Shown here: positions 17,576 to 27,310 of the stretch, in pieces
How the letters are laid out: each line of letters begins with the position of its first letter
Numbering within the stretch: position 1 is the stretch's first letter
The notes under the pieces: generated by a model
The model's database searches: none
Told to the model about the DNA's origin: nothing
The model's input: the letters and a program-made list of their open reading frames with translations, nothing else
NCBI GenBank assembly: GCA_934096125.1
Contig: CAKOLB010000005.1
Coordinates: 1-64,000 of the forward strand
Source of the DNA: an uncultured Bacilli bacterium
GTDB taxonomy: Bacteria > Bacillota_I > Bacilli_A > RF39 > UBA660
DNA: 64,000 nt
Direction of reading: 5' to 3'
Translations under genes and position numbers: made by a program

Positions 17576-17625
17576 TTTTATCACACCTATCATACCCATA
17601 ATATCATGATTTAAGTCTTATAACA

Positions 17626-17650
17626 AGAAAAAATGAGTTTACTACTCATT
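17626..17650 (-). terminator. Terminator after the DUF5011-like protein
   Basis: AATGAG/CTCATT around TAGTAAA is followed by TTTTTC on the minus strand, overlapping the stop at 17649. Confidence 0.7.
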
Positions 17651-19109
17651 ACTTTTCTTCGGTATATTCTTGGGTTACAGAACATGTATATCCCTTGTTT
17701 GTGTAGATTGTACGAAAGTCTGCGAAGGATACTGGGAAAGCTCCATTGTTTTCACTATTAAGTGTTTCATTTGATAAATCACTAATTATATAAATAGTTT
17801 TATTATTATCATTGTAAATAGCATTTCCTGTTATGCCTTCAATTGTAATTTTACTTTCTTTCTTGCCTACCGCTTTGTCGTATTCTTCTTTACTATCAAA
17901 TACTATTTTGCTTCGGCGAATAGCAATGTTCATGTAACTCGGAGTTCCAGCTTCTGGCCGGCCAAGAGGAATTATGTCTGTTGTTTCCTTTACCCCTTTA
18001 TACTCAGTTAACTCACTTGATGCGGATTTACAATTACTGTAAGCAAATATTGAGTATGGAGCTACATATAACATTCCTTTAGATACTTCAGAATTTCCAG
18101 CACTATCTTTAGCTTCTATTTCCACTTCATATGGACCACCAGCAGTAGCCATATTTTCTTTTACTTTACTTTCATCTTTAAATGTTGTTGTGCAGTTAGA
18201 TGGGTCAGTACAAGATTTAACGAACTCATCTACTGTAACAGTGCTTCCTACTTCTTTAAACACTGGTTGTAGTTCAACTGTTGGAGCAGTCTTGTCACTT
18301 ACAACAACTTTTGATTCATAAGTTTCTTCTCCACATGTAATAACTGCTTTATATTCACCAATTTTATCATTATCAATACCTGTTATATCTAAAGCACAGC
18401 TGTTAACATCACCACTAGTGACTGCTACATAATCACTTATATTTTCGCTAACATTATCACCAACACCTAAATTTAAAGTTTTGGTTGTAAGTTTTACTTT
18501 GTTATTACTAATATCTAAAAAGTAATAAACTCCGAAAGCAACACCAGCGATTAATGCTATAACTAATATGACAAATAACACTTTACTCATCTTTTTCTTC
18601 TCTTTAGTTTCTTTAGGTGGCATTTGGCCAATATTTTCTTGATGATTTGGCTCAGCGAAACCATTAGCATTGAGATTGTTTTGATTCATTGCCATGTTAT
18701 TTACATTATTACTAGAAAAATTACCGGCAAATTCTTGTTCCGTTCCTGGGATTGGTCTTGCCACTGGTTCTTGCATAGGTGGAATATCAATTCCTGGTGA
18801 TGAACCTGGCATAGCACTTGTTCCTGCCATCATTTCAGGACTTGTATTAATACCAACATTTTGATTTGGCATTGGCTCTGGCCTGCCTACTATTTCTTGA
18901 CCACTTAAATTTGGAATAGGACTTGGATTACTTGCATTTGGAATTTCGCCTGCTGCATTTTGTCTCATCCCTTGATTTTCCATAGATTGATTATTACTTA
19001 CACTAGTATAACCATTAGGGTTAGGTACTTGGTTAACACTTCCAAGTGTACTTGACCCTAAACTTTCTGCTCCAAAATTATTTGGATTATTTGGATTTTG
19101 TCCATTCAT
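17649..19109 (-). CDS. Single-pass membrane protein with Ig-like (DUF5011/HYR-like) domains
   Basis: 486 residues. The first 165 are a disordered, Asn/Pro/Gln/Gly-rich cytosolic tail; a basic KKKMSK precedes one helix (VLFVILVIALIAGVAFGVYYF). Outside lie a cadherin-like strand region and a DUF5011/HYR-type Ig fold (DKTAPTVELQP to SAGNSEV), then a C-terminal domain ending near YTCSVTQEY. The layout, a long polar cytosolic tail plus an extracellular Ig-type ectodomain, suggests a cell-envelope adaptor. Function unknown. Confidence 0.7.
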   Translation of the reverse strand: MNGQNPNNPNNFGAESLGSSTLGSVNQVPNPNGYTSVSNNQSMENQGMRQNAAGEIPNASNPSPIPNLSGQEIVGRPEPMPNQNVGINTSPEMMAGTSAMPGSSPGIDIPPMQEPVARPIPGTEQEFAGNFSSNNVNNMAMNQNNLNANGFAEPNHQENIGQMPPKETKEKKKMSKVLFVILVIALIAGVAFGVYYFLDISNNKVKLTTKTLNLGVGDNVSENISDYVAVTSGDVNSCALDITGIDNDKIGEYKAVITCGEETYESKVVVSDKTAPTVELQPVFKEVGSTVTVDEFVKSCTDPSNCTTTFKDESKVKENMATAGGPYEVEIEAKDSAGNSEVSKGMLYVAPYSIFAYSNCKSASSELTEYKGVKETTDIIPLGRPEAGTPSYMNIAIRRSKIVFDSKEEYDKAVGKKESKITIEGITGNAIYNDNNKTIYIISDLSNETLNSENNGAFPVSFADFRTIYTNKGYTCSVTQEYTEEK

Positions 19110-19147
19110 TTTATCAGCCCCTCGCTACTATCTTAATTATACAAGTA

Positions 19148-20485
19148 TTATGAAAAATTTTCAAGATACTTTTTAAATTCATCTCCCCTATCCTCAAAAC
19201 GAGCATATTGATCTTGGCTGGAAGAGCCTGGAGATAATAGCACTACTTCACTAGGTAAAGCATTACTTACTATTTTATCCATAGCATTATGAAGGGTTTC
19301 ACAGCGATATGCTTTTTTGCCAATACTTTTAGCATACTCCATAACTTTATCAGTTGTTTCTCCGATAGCATAAATAGCCACAACGTTTTGCATATAATCA
19401 TCTAGTTCATGAAAATCTTGGTTACGATTAAGCCCTCCTAGTATAAGGTTAATATTTTCTGAAAAAGTTTTCAAAGCGGTAATCGTAGATGTTGGATTAG
19501 TAGACTTAGAGTCATTATAGTATTTAACGCTATTTATTGTCTTAACGTATTCAATCCTGTGCTCTACTCCACAGAAGTTTTCTAAAAATTTATGTGTTTT
19601 AGAAAAGTCTGATGTAAATAAACTTAGAACAAGGTATGCTGCTAAAATATTTTCATAGTTATGTATACCTTTTAAACGAATATCATTTATATTAATTACT
19701 TTTTGACCATTTACATAAATTTCATCATCTTTTAAATAAGCATTTGCATTAATACTGCCTTTACTACTAAAGAAAAGTTTTTGGGAAACAGCATTTTGAC
19801 TTTCTTCTAAAGCATCGACATTTTCCATATTGATGATGGCATAATCACTTGCTGTTTGATTTTGAAATATCTTACTCTTAGTTTTTTTGTAAGCTTCATA
19901 TGTCCCATGATAATCTAAATGAGTTGGACAAATATTGGTAAGCACACTAATATGAGTTTTAAAGTCATGAAGGTCACATAACTGATGGTCACTAATTTCT
20001 AGAAGCAAAATACCTCCTTTTTTAATATTTGGTAAAATTTCAGCGAGAGGATAACCGATATTGCCTCCTAAAACGGGATTGAAGCCACTTGCTTTTAACA
20101 ATTCATAAATAATTTTGGTAGTTGTTGTTTTACCATTAGAACCAGTAACTCCAATAATTTTGACATCTTCGGGCAAGAAATGATACGCTACTTCCATTTC
20201 ATTTTCTACGCGAATATTTTTTTCATTTATGGCTTGCATCACTTTACTTGTAGACATAATTGCTGGGTTTTTGATAATTAAATCCCATGGTGCATTTACT
20301 AAATCTTCTTGCTTATTTGTAATAACTATCTTAATATTATTTTCTTTTAAAAATCTTTCATCTGCTTCTTTTAAAGGCTTCATATCACTAACTGTGATAT
20401 CATTATTTTTGCCAAGTAATAATTTAGTTACTGCCATCCCACTTTTTGCAGCACCTAGTACTAATATTTTTTTATTTTCATACAT
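19148..20485 (-). CDS. murD: UDP-N-acetylmuramoyl-L-alanine--D-glutamate ligase
   Basis: 445 residues. It adds D-Glu to UDP-MurNAc-L-Ala in the cytosolic phase of peptidoglycan synthesis. A Rossmann-like N-domain (VLGAAKSGMAV), central ATPase with the P-loop VTGSNGKTTTTKII, His in HLDYHGTYEAYKKTK, and a C-domain with NDSKSTNPTST and LLSPGSSSQDQYARFEDRGDEF are all characteristic. Length is normal. It is not within a dcw cluster here. Confidence 0.96.
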   Translation of the reverse strand: MYENKKILVLGAAKSGMAVTKLLLGKNNDITVSDMKPLKEADERFLKENNIKIVITNKQEDLVNAPWDLIIKNPAIMSTSKVMQAINEKNIRVENEMEVAYHFLPEDVKIIGVTGSNGKTTTTKIIYELLKASGFNPVLGGNIGYPLAEILPNIKKGGILLLEISDHQLCDLHDFKTHISVLTNICPTHLDYHGTYEAYKKTKSKIFQNQTASDYAIINMENVDALEESQNAVSQKLFFSSKGSINANAYLKDDEIYVNGQKVININDIRLKGIHNYENILAAYLVLSLFTSDFSKTHKFLENFCGVEHRIEYVKTINSVKYYNDSKSTNPTSTITALKTFSENINLILGGLNRNQDFHELDDYMQNVVAIYAIGETTDKVMEYAKSIGKKAYRCETLHNAMDKIVSNALPSEVVLLSPGSSSQDQYARFEDRGDEFKKYLENFS

Positions 20486-20529
20486 ATTTCTTCACCACTA
20501 AAATTATATTACAATTTACCTAAACTTGT

Positions 20530-21030
20530 CTATTTTATAATGCCATTTTGAACATATTTTGTTTCACTAACGATAACAAAAGCATCTTTATCGTGACTTC
20601 TAATTATTTTGGTTAGGACTTTAAGTTTATTTTGACTAAGTTCTATTTTAAGAAGTTTTTTATTTTTATTTTCTAGTTTGATAATAGATACTCCAAAACC
20701 GGCCTTTTGAATTTCTTTGATAAGACGCGCAGATGTTTCGGCGTTTGTTATTACTTCAAGGCAAATTATGCCTTTTAAAAAGTTTCTAGTTAAAAAACTG
20801 CCAAGATAGGTGCCGGTTGCGTATCCTGCGGAATAAAATATGGGAATTAAAATAGAATTTAAACTAGTGTTTAAGGCTTCTCTTGCAACGATAAACCATA
20901 TTAAGACTTCAAAAAAAGCAATTACTGATGCGATAAGCTTATTTCCTTTAATGATTAAAACTGTTCGAACTGTGCCAAGGCTTACATCAACAATGCGGGC
21001 GAAAAAAATTTGCAAGCACGTAAAAAACAT
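20530..21030 (-). CDS. UPF0316 (DUF2179/DUF5698) membrane protein, YebE type
   Basis: About 166 residues: three membrane helices (residues 5-25, 30-50, 58-75), then a soluble DUF2179 domain (NAETSARLIKEIQKAGFGVSII). The N-terminal FARIVDVSLGTVRTVLIIKG is diagnostic of UPF0316. The role is unknown; DUF2179 domains are thought to bind small ligands. The ATG at 21030 with AGGAG is preferred over the GTG three codons earlier, which lies too close to that site. Confidence 0.85.
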   Translation of the reverse strand: MFFTCLQIFFARIVDVSLGTVRTVLIIKGNKLIASVIAFFEVLIWFIVAREALNTSLNSILIPIFYSAGYATGTYLGSFLTRNFLKGIICLEVITNAETSARLIKEIQKAGFGVSIIKLENKNKKLLKIELSQNKLKVLTKIIRSHDKDAFVIVSETKYVQNGIIK

Positions 21031-21043
21031 AAAAACCACACTC

Positions 21044-21331
21044 CTATATATTAAGTAGTATGGTTATAATTATTAAAATTAAAAGGATAAAGATAATAAT
21101 GAAGATGCCAAAGATATTTGTTTCTTTATCACTTCGATAGACGGTCTGGTTTTCAACGCCCATTTTTTCTAAAAGTAGTCTAACTTTTTTAGCTTCTTTA
21201 TCTTTTTCCTTATCACGTTTATCTAAATTATTTTTATCGATTAAGACGCCACAAAATTTGCAAACAACACCTTCACTGGGAAGGGGACGGCCACAGTGCT
21301 TACACGTCACCGTTAACACGTGTCCCATCAT
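21044..21331 (-). CDS. Zinc-ribbon single-pass membrane protein
   Basis: 95 residues. The ribbon CKHCGRPLPSEGVVCKFCG at residues 10-28 is followed by a charged linker and a C-terminal helix (IFGIFIIIFILLILIIITILL). It overlaps the end of the glycine-rich gene by 32 bp if started at its first ATG; a later GTG within the first ten codons would remove most of the overlap. Function unknown. It is probably co-transcribed with the genes on both sides. Confidence 0.65.
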   Translation of the reverse strand: MMGHVLTVTCKHCGRPLPSEGVVCKFCGVLIDKNNLDKRDKEKDKEAKKVRLLLEKMGVENQTVYRSDKETNIFGIFIIIFILLILIIITILLNI

Positions 21332-23276
21332 ACGTCACTTTGGCATAACCATTACCAGAGTGACCTGTTTCTGTGGTCGTTCCATCTGTGGTAGTAAATG
21401 ATGTACTTCCATCTTTAAGAGTTGCTCCCTTTAGATAATATTTTTCGTTTAGTAGACAGCCTGATGGATAATTGCTAGCAGTTGAACTTGTGTAAATATA
21501 ACCTGAGCCACCACCGCCGCCACGGTCATCATCACCACTACTATCAGGATATGAGCCAGAGCCACCGTACCAGCCTCCACCACCGGCACCACCGTAACCA
21601 TTGCTCCTGTAAACTCCATTTCCACCAAAGCCAAAGCCTGCTTTGGCATCACTTTCATTTGTAGCTGTAGTAGACTGCGAAGTTGTAATCCAGGTATTTC
21701 CGGTTTGTGTTCCACCATAGCCACCAGTTCCATAACTTTGAGTTGATGAGCCACCAGTAGTACCACCACCGTACATTCCTTGTTTGCTAGTGGCTCCATC
21801 AGAACCTCCACCACCAGCAACTATAACCCGGGCATATAATGAGTCTGAATTAATTCTAATATCAGTTGCACCACCGCCACCTGGATATTTATAACGATTT
21901 CCTCCACCATTATAACCACCACTACAGATGTTGTTTGTTGGAGTACAAGATGAGCCACCAAAACCACCAGTATGAATATAGATAGTATCTCCAGCATTTA
22001 AGTAGACAGTTCCTTCAGCATAACCGCCTTTACCTCCATATGTTGCACTACTTCTGTAGCCTCCTTGAGCACCCCAAACTTGTAAGATATAGTAACCACT
22101 TTTTTCAATTACTTTGGTTTGAACTGCTGCTTTAAAATCAAAGTAGCCATTGTAGACATAGCTCGTCTCGGCATCAGTTGCTAAAATAGCAGAAGTTTTA
22201 CCTGATGAATCGACTGAATAAGCTTTAATTTTATAAGTTGTTGCACCTGTTAAGCCACTAAATGTATAAGTTGAGCTGGTACTTGAGACATAGGTTGCTC
22301 CATTATCATTACTATAATAGTACTTAGCTGCTTTAGTACCGGCCGAGCTACTAGCTATAGTGACTGTTATACTATCCCCAGTTGCAGAATACTCCATACT
22401 TTCCAATATTGGGCCACTAGAAACATTTAAATAAGCAACACAATTAGTTTTGCTGGTAGCTGCCACAACTACACTTTGATTAGTTAAACTCATGGTTGAT
22501 GAGCCAGTGCAAGCTGATGAGCTTCCTAAGGAATAGTAAATATTACTAGGTATTTTTTTAGTTTCATAATATTTGCCAGAGCCAGATTTAGTTTCAACGA
22601 ATAATTTTAGGGCAATATCAACATCTAAGGCATCCATGTAGGCATTACAAACATCTTTTTTGTTGGTTTCAACACTGAACATATTTGTATCAGCATCATA
22701 GGAAATTGTTCCACCATTTGTACAACTACTTTTGCTGGTATTTAGGGTATAACCAACTGATGGTAATGTAGTTGTTTCTAGTTTTGTGTACTCACCAGTT
22801 CCCTCGCCACTACTACTACTAATGTTTTCGGCATAGACATTTAGGGTTAAATCAAGACTAGCCGTGGAGTCAAAGTAAAGGTAGCAAATATCATGGCCAG
22901 TTGCTATTATTCCGGCGGTAAAATTAGTACTGTCATAGGCAATGGTTGATTTATTGACGCAATAACTTTTAGATGAGTTGTACTCGTAACCTGCTTTAGG
23001 AATATAAGGGTAAACATCATAAGAACCAAGGCCATTTCCGTTAGCATCTCTTTGCTCAGCCATTATTCTAATATCGATATCAGCAATTTTTCCAGTTGTT
23101 CCACCGATAATGGGTGTTGTATCGATTGTTTGGTAAAAAGCATAGGATACAATTAAGCCAACACACGCCAAAAGAACCACGATGGTAAAACCTATCAGTG
23201 GTATTTTGTATTTATTAAGAAAGCTAGTTACATCTTTGTTTAGAATTTTTTTTACCCTATTTATCATTCTATTCAT
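21300..23276 (-). CDS. Surface protein with FN3 and ALK/LTK-type glycine-rich domain
   Basis: 658 residues. An N-terminal helix (PLIGFTIVVLLACVGLIVSYAFY) anchors the protein. Three Cys-containing repeats of about 85 residues (YxLNxSKSxCTxGGTIxYD-like) follow, then a fibronectin III-like domain near 290-370. Residues 375-650 are a glycine-rich domain with LQVWGAQGG, GGKGGYAEG, GGGGATDIR and RVIVAGGGGSDG, the pattern of the ALK/LTK glycine-rich domain. Such domains form polyglycine-helix bundles in animal receptors; their bacterial role is unknown, with adhesion plausible. The gene is G+C-richer at the glycine repeats. Confidence 0.8.
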   Translation of the reverse strand: MNRMINRVKKILNKDVTSFLNKYKIPLIGFTIVVLLACVGLIVSYAFYQTIDTTPIIGGTTGKIADIDIRIMAEQRDANGNGLGSYDVYPYIPKAGYEYNSSKSYCVNKSTIAYDSTNFTAGIIATGHDICYLYFDSTASLDLTLNVYAENISSSSGEGTGEYTKLETTTLPSVGYTLNTSKSSCTNGGTISYDADTNMFSVETNKKDVCNAYMDALDVDIALKLFVETKSGSGKYYETKKIPSNIYYSLGSSSACTGSSTMSLTNQSVVVAATSKTNCVAYLNVSSGPILESMEYSATGDSITVTIASSSAGTKAAKYYYSNDNGATYVSSTSSTYTFSGLTGATTYKIKAYSVDSSGKTSAILATDAETSYVYNGYFDFKAAVQTKVIEKSGYYILQVWGAQGGYRSSATYGGKGGYAEGTVYLNAGDTIYIHTGGFGGSSCTPTNNICSGGYNGGGNRYKYPGGGGATDIRINSDSLYARVIVAGGGGSDGATSKQGMYGGGTTGGSSTQSYGTGGYGGTQTGNTWITTSQSTTATNESDAKAGFGFGGNGVYRSNGYGGAGGGGWYGGSGSYPDSSGDDDRGGGGGSGYIYTSSTASNYPSGCLLNEKYYLKGATLKDGSTSFTTTDGTTTETGHSGNGYAKVTYDGTRVNGDV

Positions 23277-23330
23277 ATGCCCTTTACCTATCCTAATAAT
23301 AATTTTAAAATAAATACTTTATAAAGTCAA

Positions 23331-23888
23331 TTACTTGTAACCTTTTTCTTTATAGTAATTGTATAATTCTTGAAATCTATTAAAGTGAATTACTTCTCTT
23401 TGTCTTAAGAATAATAGGACTTCAATTATGCATGGGTCAGTTGCAAGGTCGATTAAATATTCATAAACAGCTTTAGCTTTTAATTCAGCGGCCATATCTT
23501 CCATAAGGTCTGTTAGAGGGCTTCCAGTTGATGCAAAGGTTGATGCGTCAAATGGTACTCCACTTGCACTTATCGGATATATTCCTTTACCATGTTCTGC
23601 ATAGTAATCAGATAGTCCAGCTTCTTTTATCTCTTTAATTGTTGCTCCATCCATAAGCTGAGATACAATTGTGCCAATCATTTCAACGTGTCCAATTTCT
23701 TCACAAGCAATATCATTTAAAAGAGCTCTTCCCTTTTCATCTGGCATTGTGTATTTTTGGCTAAAGTACCGCAAAGCTGCACCAAGTTCTCCGGCATATC
23801 CTCCTAGCTGAGTTATGATAAGTTTTGCCATTTTTAAATCCTTTTTGGTAACACTTACGGGATAGGCTAAGTGCTTAACATATTTAAA
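23331..23888 (-). CDS. cotJC: Spore-coat CotJC, manganese-catalase-like
   Basis: About 185 residues. Ferritin-like four-helix protein with the metal ligands of manganese catalases: E in GGYAGELGA, EEIGHVEM, and later E and H in REVIHFNRFQ. CotJC is a coat or inner spore-layer protein in Bacillus and Clostridium, probably protective against peroxide. The start MFKYVKHLAYPV at 23888 is the family's usual N-terminus and overlaps the stop of the upstream cotJ gene; a longer reading frame upstream is not needed. It indicates a sporulating lineage. Confidence 0.92.
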   Translation of the reverse strand, partial: FKYVKHLAYPVSVTKKDLKMAKLIITQLGGYAGELGAALRYFSQKYTMPDEKGRALLNDIACEEIGHVEMIGTIVSQLMDGATIKEIKEAGLSDYYAEHGKGIYPISASGVPFDASTFASTGSPLTDLMEDMAAELKAKAVYEYLIDLATDPCIIEVLLFLRQREVIHFNRFQELYNYYKEKGYK

Positions 23889-24315
23889 CATATTTACTAC
23901 CTCCGATATTTTGCCATGGCCATGGATTATCAATCCACTTAAACTTTTCTAAATACGTGCTATCGGTAATTTCAAGTGGTCCATATTTCTTAACATATTC
24001 CCGATTTTTATCAGCATATTTTTGAGATATTTTTCTGAATTTTTCTAAATACTTTTCATCTTTTGGATGAAGGTCTAAATAAAGGTTTAAATCATTTAAA
24101 GCAAAAGATAAAGCCATAACCTCTAAAAGCAAACTTTCCTCTTCACTTCTTGGAATAATCTTGCTTGGCATATAATTTTTATAAGGCATGTACTCTTCTT
24201 TAAATAATGTTCCTTTATAAAAGCCTTTCATTATTTTGTCCTTCTCTTCACTATGTTCTAAGTATTTCTTAGGTACTGTAAATTCCCAAAATTCTAAATT
24301 GTCATCAAATAACAT
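23884..24315 (-). CDS. cotJB: CotJA-CotJB fusion spore-coat protein
   Basis: 143 residues. The C-terminal 85 match CotJB (ALNDLNLYLDLHPKDEKYL, KKYGPLEI, NPWPWQ). The N-terminal 55 resemble CotJA (GFYKGTLFKEEYMPYKNYMP). In Bacillus these are two adjacent genes followed by cotJC; here they form one reading frame overlapping cotJC. The start has GGGAGG eight bases upstream. It is expected to be a mother-cell coat component needed for CotJC assembly. Confidence 0.8.
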   Translation of the reverse strand: MLFDDNLEFWEFTVPKKYLEHSEEKDKIMKGFYKGTLFKEEYMPYKNYMPSKIIPRSEEESLLLEVMALSFALNDLNLYLDLHPKDEKYLEKFRKISQKYADKNREYVKKYGPLEITDSTYLEKFKWIDNPWPWQNIGGSKYV

Positions 24316-24425
24316 AAATTTTCCTCCCTAATTTAAGGTATGTCTTTTTCCCTAAATGTTATGGGTTAATTGCTTAGAAAGTTGATTATTTTAGGCTCTT
24401 AAGTTATAATTATCATGGTGATAAT

Positions 24426-26654
24426 ATGGCTAAGAAGAAAAAAGCAAAGGATAATACAAATAGTGGTTACAGTGTAGAACTTACCGGGTTAATTCTTATT
24501 TTAATTGGGTTTATTGGCTTTGGTTTTGGGGTTATTGGCTCAATTATAAAGAAGTTTGCAATGTTTTTAGCCGGTACTTGGTGGAGCATCATTTTAATAA
24601 TCCTCATTATAACGGGAGTTTATATGCTTTACAAAAGAACGATGCCAAAGTTTTCAGGAAGAAAGTTTATTGGTATATATATATTTATCGCTTGTCTTTT
24701 AGTTGCTAGTCATTTTGAATTTTTAGAACTTAGTAATGCTCCAAAGGATATCTTGTCAGCGACATACAATAATTATATGGAAAGGATAAGTTCTATTTCC
24801 AGCAGTAATGCTTTAGAGACAACAGGAACAACATCGATTGTGATTGGTGGAGGTTTTATTGGGGCTGTTTTGATAACTATTTTATATGGCTTATTTAGTA
24901 AGACAGGAACAATTGCAATTTTAATACTTATGCTTATTTTTGCAAGTGTACTTACTTTTGATTTTAATATATCAAATGCGATTAAAAATTTGATAACGAA
25001 GCTAAAAGAACAAAGTCATAAGGTAGTAGAAAGTGAGGTTTCTGAAGAAGTACCCGAGATAAGAAAACCTAAAAAAGTGGCAGAAGAAGCGTCTGAGAAA
25101 GAAAAAATTGTTATTACTAGTATGGAAGAGTTAAAACAAAAACCAGTGCCAGTGCAAGAGTCACTTGAAAAGCCAGTTAAAAAAGAATCTACTTTGGAAG
25201 ATAAAAATTATCGCTTGCCAAAGTTTAATGAGATATTTGACCCGCTTAAACCGAAGAAAAACAATAACACTGATTTTACAAGAAGTAATAAAGAAATTTT
25301 AGAGAGAGTTTTAAGAGATTTTGGAATTAATGCCAAAGTGGTAGAAATACATATTGGACCAGCGGTTACTGAGTATGAACTTACTGTGCCAGCCGGAACA
25401 AAGGTTAGTAAAATAGTTAATATAGATAAAGAAATTGCACTAGCTTTAGCAGCGAAAGATGTTATCATTCAGGCGCCTATTCCAGGGAAAAGTACAATTG
25501 GTGTGGAAATTCCTAACCCTACTATTTCAAGTGTTACCTTAAGAGAAGTTTTGGAAAGTCCGCAAAATTTAAAAAGTGAAGCTAAAATTTGTGGAGCTTT
25601 AGGAAAAGATATAATGGGTAATGCAAAAGTTTTTGACCTTACCAAAATGCCTCACCTTTTAGTAGCTGGTTCTACAGGTAGTGGGAAATCTGTTTGTATA
25701 AATGGAATTATTGCATCTATTTTGATGCGTTATAAGCCAAATGAAGTAAAACTTGTTTTGGTTGACCCGAAGAAGGTTGAACTTACCAACTATAATGGTA
25801 TTCCTCATCTTCTTTGTCCAGTTGTAAGTGACCCGAAGAAAGCTAGTTTAACACTTCAGAAAGTTGTCAGTGAAATGGACCAAAGATTTCAACTATTTAG
25901 TGATAATGAAGTTAAAAATATAACTGGATATAATGAACTTATTGATAAACGAAATAAAAAGAATCCTGATGATATTAAAGAGCCAATGCCTTATATAGTG
26001 GTTATTATCGATGAACTTGCTGATTTAATGCTGGTTGCATCTAAAGAAGTTGAAGATTCCATTACTAGAATTACTCAACTTGCCAGGGCAGCTGGTATTC
26101 ACTTAATTGTGGCAACTCAAAGACCATCAACTGATGTTATTACAGGGCTTATTAAAAACAATATTCCATCGCGAATTGCTTTTGCGGTTGCCAGTCAAAT
26201 AGACTCGCGGACAATCCTTGACCAAAGAGGGGCAGAAAGATTACTTGGTAAAGGAGATATGTTATATTTTCCAATGGGTGATAGCTCCCCTACCCGTATT
26301 CAAGGGTGCTTTATAAATGATGATGAAATAAAAAGATTAATTGATTACTGTAAAAGTCAAGGCGCTGCTAGTTATGATAAAGAATTTGAAAATGTTAGTC
26401 AAAATACATCTAGTGGCACGGGAAACTCAAATGCCAGTGATGCGGATGATGAGTCTTATAATGAAGTTGTAGAGTTTGCAATTCAAACAGGGAAAATTAG
26501 TGCTTCCCTAATTCAAAGAAGATTTCGCTTTGGCTATAACAGAGCGGCAAGAATGATGGATTTACTAGAGGCCCGAGGAATTGTTGGTCCTCAAAACGGT
26601 TCAAAGCCACGGGAAGTTTTAGTTAAACTAGAAAAAAATGATGAAGATGTATAA
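24426..26654 (+). CDS. ftsK: DNA translocase FtsK/SpoIIIE
   Basis: 742 residues. Four to five N-terminal membrane helices (residues 15-185), a charged linker, then the RecA-type motor: Walker A LLVAGSTGSGKSV, Walker B VVIIDELADLM, and QRPSTDVITGLIKNNIPSRIAF. A C-terminal gamma winged helix (GKISASLIQRRFRFGYNRAARMMD) reads the orienting DNA sequences. It pumps chromosome DNA through the closing septum at division and, in sporulators, into the forespore. Start ATG behind GGTGATAAT. Length is close to SpoIIIE. Confidence 0.95.
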   Translation: MAKKKKAKDNTNSGYSVELTGLILILIGFIGFGFGVIGSIIKKFAMFLAGTWWSIILIILIITGVYMLYKRTMPKFSGRKFIGIYIFIACLLVASHFEFLELSNAPKDILSATYNNYMERISSISSSNALETTGTTSIVIGGGFIGAVLITILYGLFSKTGTIAILILMLIFASVLTFDFNISNAIKNLITKLKEQSHKVVESEVSEEVPEIRKPKKVAEEASEKEKIVITSMEELKQKPVPVQESLEKPVKKESTLEDKNYRLPKFNEIFDPLKPKKNNNTDFTRSNKEILERVLRDFGINAKVVEIHIGPAVTEYELTVPAGTKVSKIVNIDKEIALALAAKDVIIQAPIPGKSTIGVEIPNPTISSVTLREVLESPQNLKSEAKICGALGKDIMGNAKVFDLTKMPHLLVAGSTGSGKSVCINGIIASILMRYKPNEVKLVLVDPKKVELTNYNGIPHLLCPVVSDPKKASLTLQKVVSEMDQRFQLFSDNEVKNITGYNELIDKRNKKNPDDIKEPMPYIVVIIDELADLMLVASKEVEDSITRITQLARAAGIHLIVATQRPSTDVITGLIKNNIPSRIAFAVASQIDSRTILDQRGAERLLGKGDMLYFPMGDSSPTRIQGCFINDDEIKRLIDYCKSQGAASYDKEFENVSQNTSSGTGNSNASDADDESYNEVVEFAIQTGKISASLIQRRFRFGYNRAARMMDLLEARGIVGPQNGSKPREVLVKLEKNDEDV

Positions 26655-26714
26655 AAAACAATTTTAAAAATATATTATTTATGTTAATATTAATAATGAA
26701 AGGTATGTGATAAT

Positions 26715-27284
26715 ATGGCAAACAAAAATGATAGTACAAAACAAAAAGAAAAAGGAAAGGATATGCGAGCCTACTTAACAAGTAGAAATATTCTTATTGC
26801 AGCGGGTATAATATTTATATTGCTTCTTTTAGGTGTGTATGTGCACAGGTTTAATGCTTTACAAGATAAAGATAAATTTAATACTAGTTACTTAGTAGAA
26901 ACTGGGACAGTTAATTTAGAAATTAAAAATCTAAATGAAGTTAAACAAATACTTACAGAGTCACCTAATGAATATTTTGTTTTAATTACTTATACTGGTA
27001 GTAAAGAAGAAAAATCATTAGAAGATGGACTTAAAACAATAATTGATAAGTATAAATTAAATGATTCCTTTTATTACTTAAATGTTCAAAGTATTAAAGA
27101 TGATAAAGATTTAATTAATAAAGTTAATAGTGCTTTTGATACTGATAAGATTAAAGCGGTTCCAACAATTCTTTACTATAAAGATGGAAAAGTTATTGAT
27201 GTTGTTAAAAGAGATGATAAAAATATGATAAATGCTAGTGATTTTCAAAAATTGTTAGATATTTATGAATTTGAAGGTCAATAA
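26715..27284 (+). CDS. Membrane-anchored thioredoxin-like protein
   Basis: 189 residues. One helix (NILIAAGIIFILLLLGVYV) then an extracytoplasmic thioredoxin-fold domain (about 60-185) with the cis-Pro region KAVPTILYYKDGKVID. The usual CxxC active site is absent (YTGSKEEKS stands in its place), so it is unlikely to be a redox enzyme and may bind a partner. It lies 60 bp after ftsK and 26 bp before trmL on the same strand, so an operon is likely. Confidence 0.7.
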   Translation: MANKNDSTKQKEKGKDMRAYLTSRNILIAAGIIFILLLLGVYVHRFNALQDKDKFNTSYLVETGTVNLEIKNLNEVKQILTESPNEYFVLITYTGSKEEKSLEDGLKTIIDKYKLNDSFYYLNVQSIKDDKDLINKVNSAFDTDKIKAVPTILYYKDGKVIDVVKRDDKNMINASDFQKLLDIYEFEGQ

Positions 27285-27310
27285 AGGCCTTTTTTTAAAG
27301 GAGGGAAAAC

